Source: Apostichopus japonicus
Lineage: Eukaryota > Echinodermata > Holothuroidea > Aspidochirotida > Stichopodidae
Assembly: GCF_037975245.1 (NCBI RefSeq)
Contig: NC_092574.1
Coordinates: 18,450,713-18,514,712 of the forward strand
DNA length: 64,000 bases
Direction of reading: 5' to 3'
Shown here: one piece after another, positions 60,998 to 64,000 of the stretch
Layout of the letters: every line of letters begins with the position of its first letter
How positions within the stretch are numbered: position 1 is the stretch's first letter
Position numbers and translations under genes: made by a program
The notes under the pieces: generated by a model
What the model saw: only the letters and a program-made list of their open reading frames with translations
Databases searched by the model: none
What the model was told of the DNA's origin: nothing

Positions 60998-62685
60998 AAA
61001 AAAAAGTTTATCAAAAAGTGCAACTTGCTTTGATTCCATGCAGATCACATTAGGCATACAATTTTATTATTTAATCTGTTTTTTCGTGGGGGGGGGGGGG
61101 GGGTTGGGGTTGTTTTTGTATTTGTTTGGTAAGTGTTGTCCTCTCGCTTTAGAATTGCCTGGGAGTTGAGGAGAGGTGCTTGTGAGTGGGGTATTTCAGG
61201 AGTGCGTTTGGATCTCTTCTTGATTATGTCACTGATTGATTGGTCACTGAACACACAACAGTGAAAATAATCAGATCATGAAAAGTATTCACTTTTTTTG
61301 GCAGTAATTATTTGATAAAACCTCAAAATCTACTTTACGCTACTTTTTGGGCATAATCAGATTTAATAATACTGGGAAGGATTCTAAGGAAAGAGAGAGC
61401 GCGGGTATCAAAAATAGTAGAAAAAGAATACTTTAGACAAAAAATGCCAAAAATACAAACCAAATAAAAAAGAGATTGTCGCTTTTTTTTCCAGTTTTTT
61501 AACATTTAATTTACTAGGAACAATTGGAACATGCATACAACGGTCTTTTGAAGACTCAAATCTGTTGATGTTGATCAATTGGTCAAAAAATATTTGGCAC
61601 CATTTTAATTGTCATCAGAATTGGTTCCAAATTTAGCTGAATTTTGTTTAAATGACTATGATGAAAGGAACAAATAACCCGAAGGGTGTAGCAGTACTTA
61701 GCTTATTAAAGTTTGAACATGGGTGACCATTATTCGACAATCTAGCATATTGGGGGGGGGGGGTAGGGCAATACCGATGACCTTTAAGGAACAATGGCAG
61801 TGTACTTTCACGAGTACAGAGACCTTTTCCATTCTCATTGCTTGGATACCTTGGTATATACGGGGAAATAACTCACTGATTTTATGTGGCATTGACTTGC
61901 AGCCTTATGAATTCGCGACCCCCCCCCTAACCTCTATCGATGTCCCTACCCTAGCCCTCCCATCACTCCTATGCCCACCTCTCCATTATGTACAAAATAT
62001 AAGTGATATAATTATACATATTGTATATTAAAAATCCTTCTTTTAATGCATGCAGAGTCGATAATCTGGTGAACTCTCTTGAACTGTAGAACTTTAACAG
62101 CAGAAGAATTCCACAAAAAGTATATGACAGCGTTGACTATTGATTAGAGCATGGATATTGATAATGATATGTTCTTAAAAACCATCATCTATGACAACGG
62201 TCCGCCAAACTATCCGATACGACCCAAATTAAAGCTGGTGGCTAGTTTTTTCCAGACGTCGATTCTGAGTGGTGGGGTCTGGTGGGCCGTGTTTCAGTCC
62301 TCATCGAAGATCCTGGGCCGTGCATCATAAAGTTCGTGGATCTCTGACTTATGATAAAGAACTATTACGCTGTATAATGTTGTTTAATATATATAATATA
62401 GTGTATTCGACTCTCAATTAAGATCTCCCACAGATGGTTGGTACAAGCTATCTTAGTTCACCGCAGTCTCCCAGTCGAATTTTTCACGTCCTGCAAATGT
62501 GTGTTTCATAAAAACAAACAAAATGAAAAAAAATGGTCAGTTTGGATACATCATTAATTGTTTTTTATTGAAGGAGGGGTTGGATGGGCTCCATGCAGGT
62601 CCATCTAGGTCCCGGACGAACTTCCACCCGTTATTTTCATAACTATTGGTTCGTATTTATATATGCTTAGAATCAATTCATGACT
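60998..62685. other. Non-coding stretch
   Basis: G16 run at about 61088-61103 and G10 at about 61752-61762. No domain in the small frames at 61698-62031. Could be intronic to the ankyrin gene, if that gene continues leftward. Confidence 0.45.
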
Positions 62686-62857
62686 CAGGGGCGGAGCCAG
62701 GATTTTGTAAAGGGGGGGGGTGTGGTCCTGCGGTCATTGAAGCTTACCACAATGAAGGAGGATCATTGGATCCTCCCCCGGAAAATAAGTTAACGTCAAA
62801 GGTTCATTTTGAGGCATATTTAGACTTTAAATTACGTCTAAATGCAAGGTTGTGCTA
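62686..62857. mobile_element. hAT-type end and body fragment
   Basis: Begins CAGGGGCGGAGCCAGGATTT, a familiar hAT-type terminus, then a G9 run. The end of the body (62811-62857, gaggcatatttagacttta and on to aaggttgtgc) recurs at 63613-63671. The right terminus was not found. Confidence 0.5.
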
Positions 62858-62972
62858 ATAACAATTTTTGAATATTTGTGTGATTAAATGGCCCGTATCT
62901 GCGCCTGTGGCTAATCCCAAGTTGTATCAGACCTGTTGTAGTTAGTCAAAGTGTGAAAAATTCTTTCCTTAC

Positions 62973-63098
62973 CGTATTCTTTGAGATACTTCGAGACCTC
63001 TGATTGGCCATTGGCACGAGCTAAATCTCTTGCGGTATTCCCCTTTCTTGATAAAGTGTTGATGTCACATCCGTTTGTAATTAACCATTTGACTGTTT
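62973..63098 (-). CDS. Ankyrin-repeat exon of an unidentified gene (partial)
   Basis: Minus-strand segment bounded by a gcgacag acceptor (upstream of 63098) and a gtaagg donor (62972 downward). It is 126 bases long, phase 1 at both ends, so a symmetric exon of 42 codons. The product has VKWLITNGCDIN, the end of one ankyrin repeat (second helix and turn), then KGNTARDLARANGQSEVSKYLKEYG, which fits the GxTxxxxAxxxGxxxVxxxL ankyrin pattern. Ankyrin repeats are protein-binding scaffolds, usually cytosolic. No further ankyrin exons are visible in the window, so other exons must lie upstream to the right or be missed. The gene's identity cannot be told from one repeat. Confidence 0.7.
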
Positions 63099-63123
63099 CT
63101 GTCGCAAAATAATAACGATAAAA

Positions 63124-63165
63124 TAATATATATATATATATATATATAAATATATATATATATCT
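63124..63165. repeat. (TA)n microsatellite upstream of the ankyrin exon
   Basis: TA run with one aaa break, lying in the intron just before the ankyrin exon's acceptor (minus strand). Confidence 0.95.
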
Positions 63166-63387
63166 CTGAAACAAATTAAAGTACCTACCAAAACAAACTA
63201 TTCACTCACAAACAGAGAGACTCAAAAACACACACACACGAAAACGAATTGTTTTGTTAGCTTGTTGACGCTAGTTGTAGGCCTAACAGCAATTATCCTA
63301 TGTAAAGTTTGCTGCTCTTGGCAGGAATTTTCCCGGGTCGGACAATGTGATTCTTGCAGGAAGACAAAGGCATATTACTATAGGTGG

Positions 63388-63674
63388 CAGTGGCGTGCAC
63401 AGGACTTCAAAGGTGAAGGGGTAGGGGGGGTGCAAAATGTCCACCGACTGAGTTAGGTAGGGGCATAAACCCTCATGAACGGGCTGAAGGCGGATTCAGA
63501 GTTTTACAACTAAAGGGTTTGGTTGTGAGGTCGTTATTTGCCATTCCCATGTAGGGTATTTGGGGCTCCAACGCAGAAGAAATTCAAAGGTTTGGTGGTC
63601 CAATGGTGCTTCTGAGGCATATTTAGACTATAAATTAGGTCTACAATTAGGTCTTAATACAAGGTTGTGCAAAT
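63388..63674. mobile_element. Related hAT-type fragment
   Basis: Begins CAGTGGCGTGCACAGGACTT and carries the gaggcatatttagac ... aaggttgtgc block shared with 62811-62857, here with an internal duplication of attaggtct. Boundaries on the right are not established. Confidence 0.45.
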
Positions 63675-64000
63675 GAATACTTTTACGCAGGCCCAGGCTG
63701 TTCGGTGGACAACCCATCTCAGAATATTATTCACATCTCTATAAATATGAATGTTTATGAAGATGTCATATTTACAAGAGAAGCTCATAATTACTCAGAC
63801 GCGGATTCAATGTTACTCCATGAAATGACTCAACGTAGATAACCACTATGTGACATCATCATGTCAAATGTTCTTACAAACCTTTTGTTTTACAATTTTG
63901 TTTTTTTGAAATGCGACACACTTGGAATGATCGATTCAACATCAATGTACTCAGAATTCAAAACTTCACTCGCTCTACAAATGTTGTTGTCACATTATTA

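Overview
This window looks like nuclear DNA from a marine invertebrate animal, most likely an echinoderm such as a sea cucumber. That placement is an inference. It rests on the AT-rich sequence with long (TA)n runs and G/C homopolymers, GT-AG introns of 0.6-0.9 kb, many short hAT-type elements with 8-bp target duplications, LINE 3' ends, and one well-preserved neuropeptide receptor gene. Nothing bacterial, phage-like or CRISPR-like was seen.

The one gene I can reconstruct confidently is a five-exon rhodopsin-class GPCR on the + strand at 47724-52216. Its 439-residue product has the hallmarks of a cholecystokinin/gastrin/sulfakinin-type receptor. All four introns keep frame, and the cross-junction spacing between the TM3 disulfide cysteine and the E/DRY motif is exactly that of the family. 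A TATA-like box, a CRE and two inverted CCAAT boxes lie upstream. Two mobile sequences sit in its introns: a U2-snRNA-like repeat in intron 2 and a 297-bp hAT MITE with a perfect target duplication in intron 4.

Other coding evidence is single exons on the minus strand. There is an ankyrin-repeat exon at the right edge (62973-63098). Three short splice-bounded open segments lie at the left (54-126, 414-486, 5360-5474), and another lies at 27941-28014. I do not recognise the proteins of the last four and cannot show that they belong to one gene. A 3' LINE fragment encoding the reverse-transcriptase C-terminus lies at 46077-46319.

Region by region: 1-9.7 kb holds left-hand minus-strand exon candidates in AT-rich DNA; 9.7-28 kb is repeat-rich with several hAT-type elements, tandem repeats and an inverted-repeat hairpin; 28-47 kb is mostly non-coding, with a 2.4-kb TSD-flanked element (30883-33269), palindromes near 43.7 kb and a LINE remnant; 47.4-52.2 kb is the receptor gene; 52.2-64 kb holds tandem and segmental duplications, a TTAA-bounded piggyBac-like element, a higher-order satellite beside a second U2-like repeat, and the ankyrin exon.
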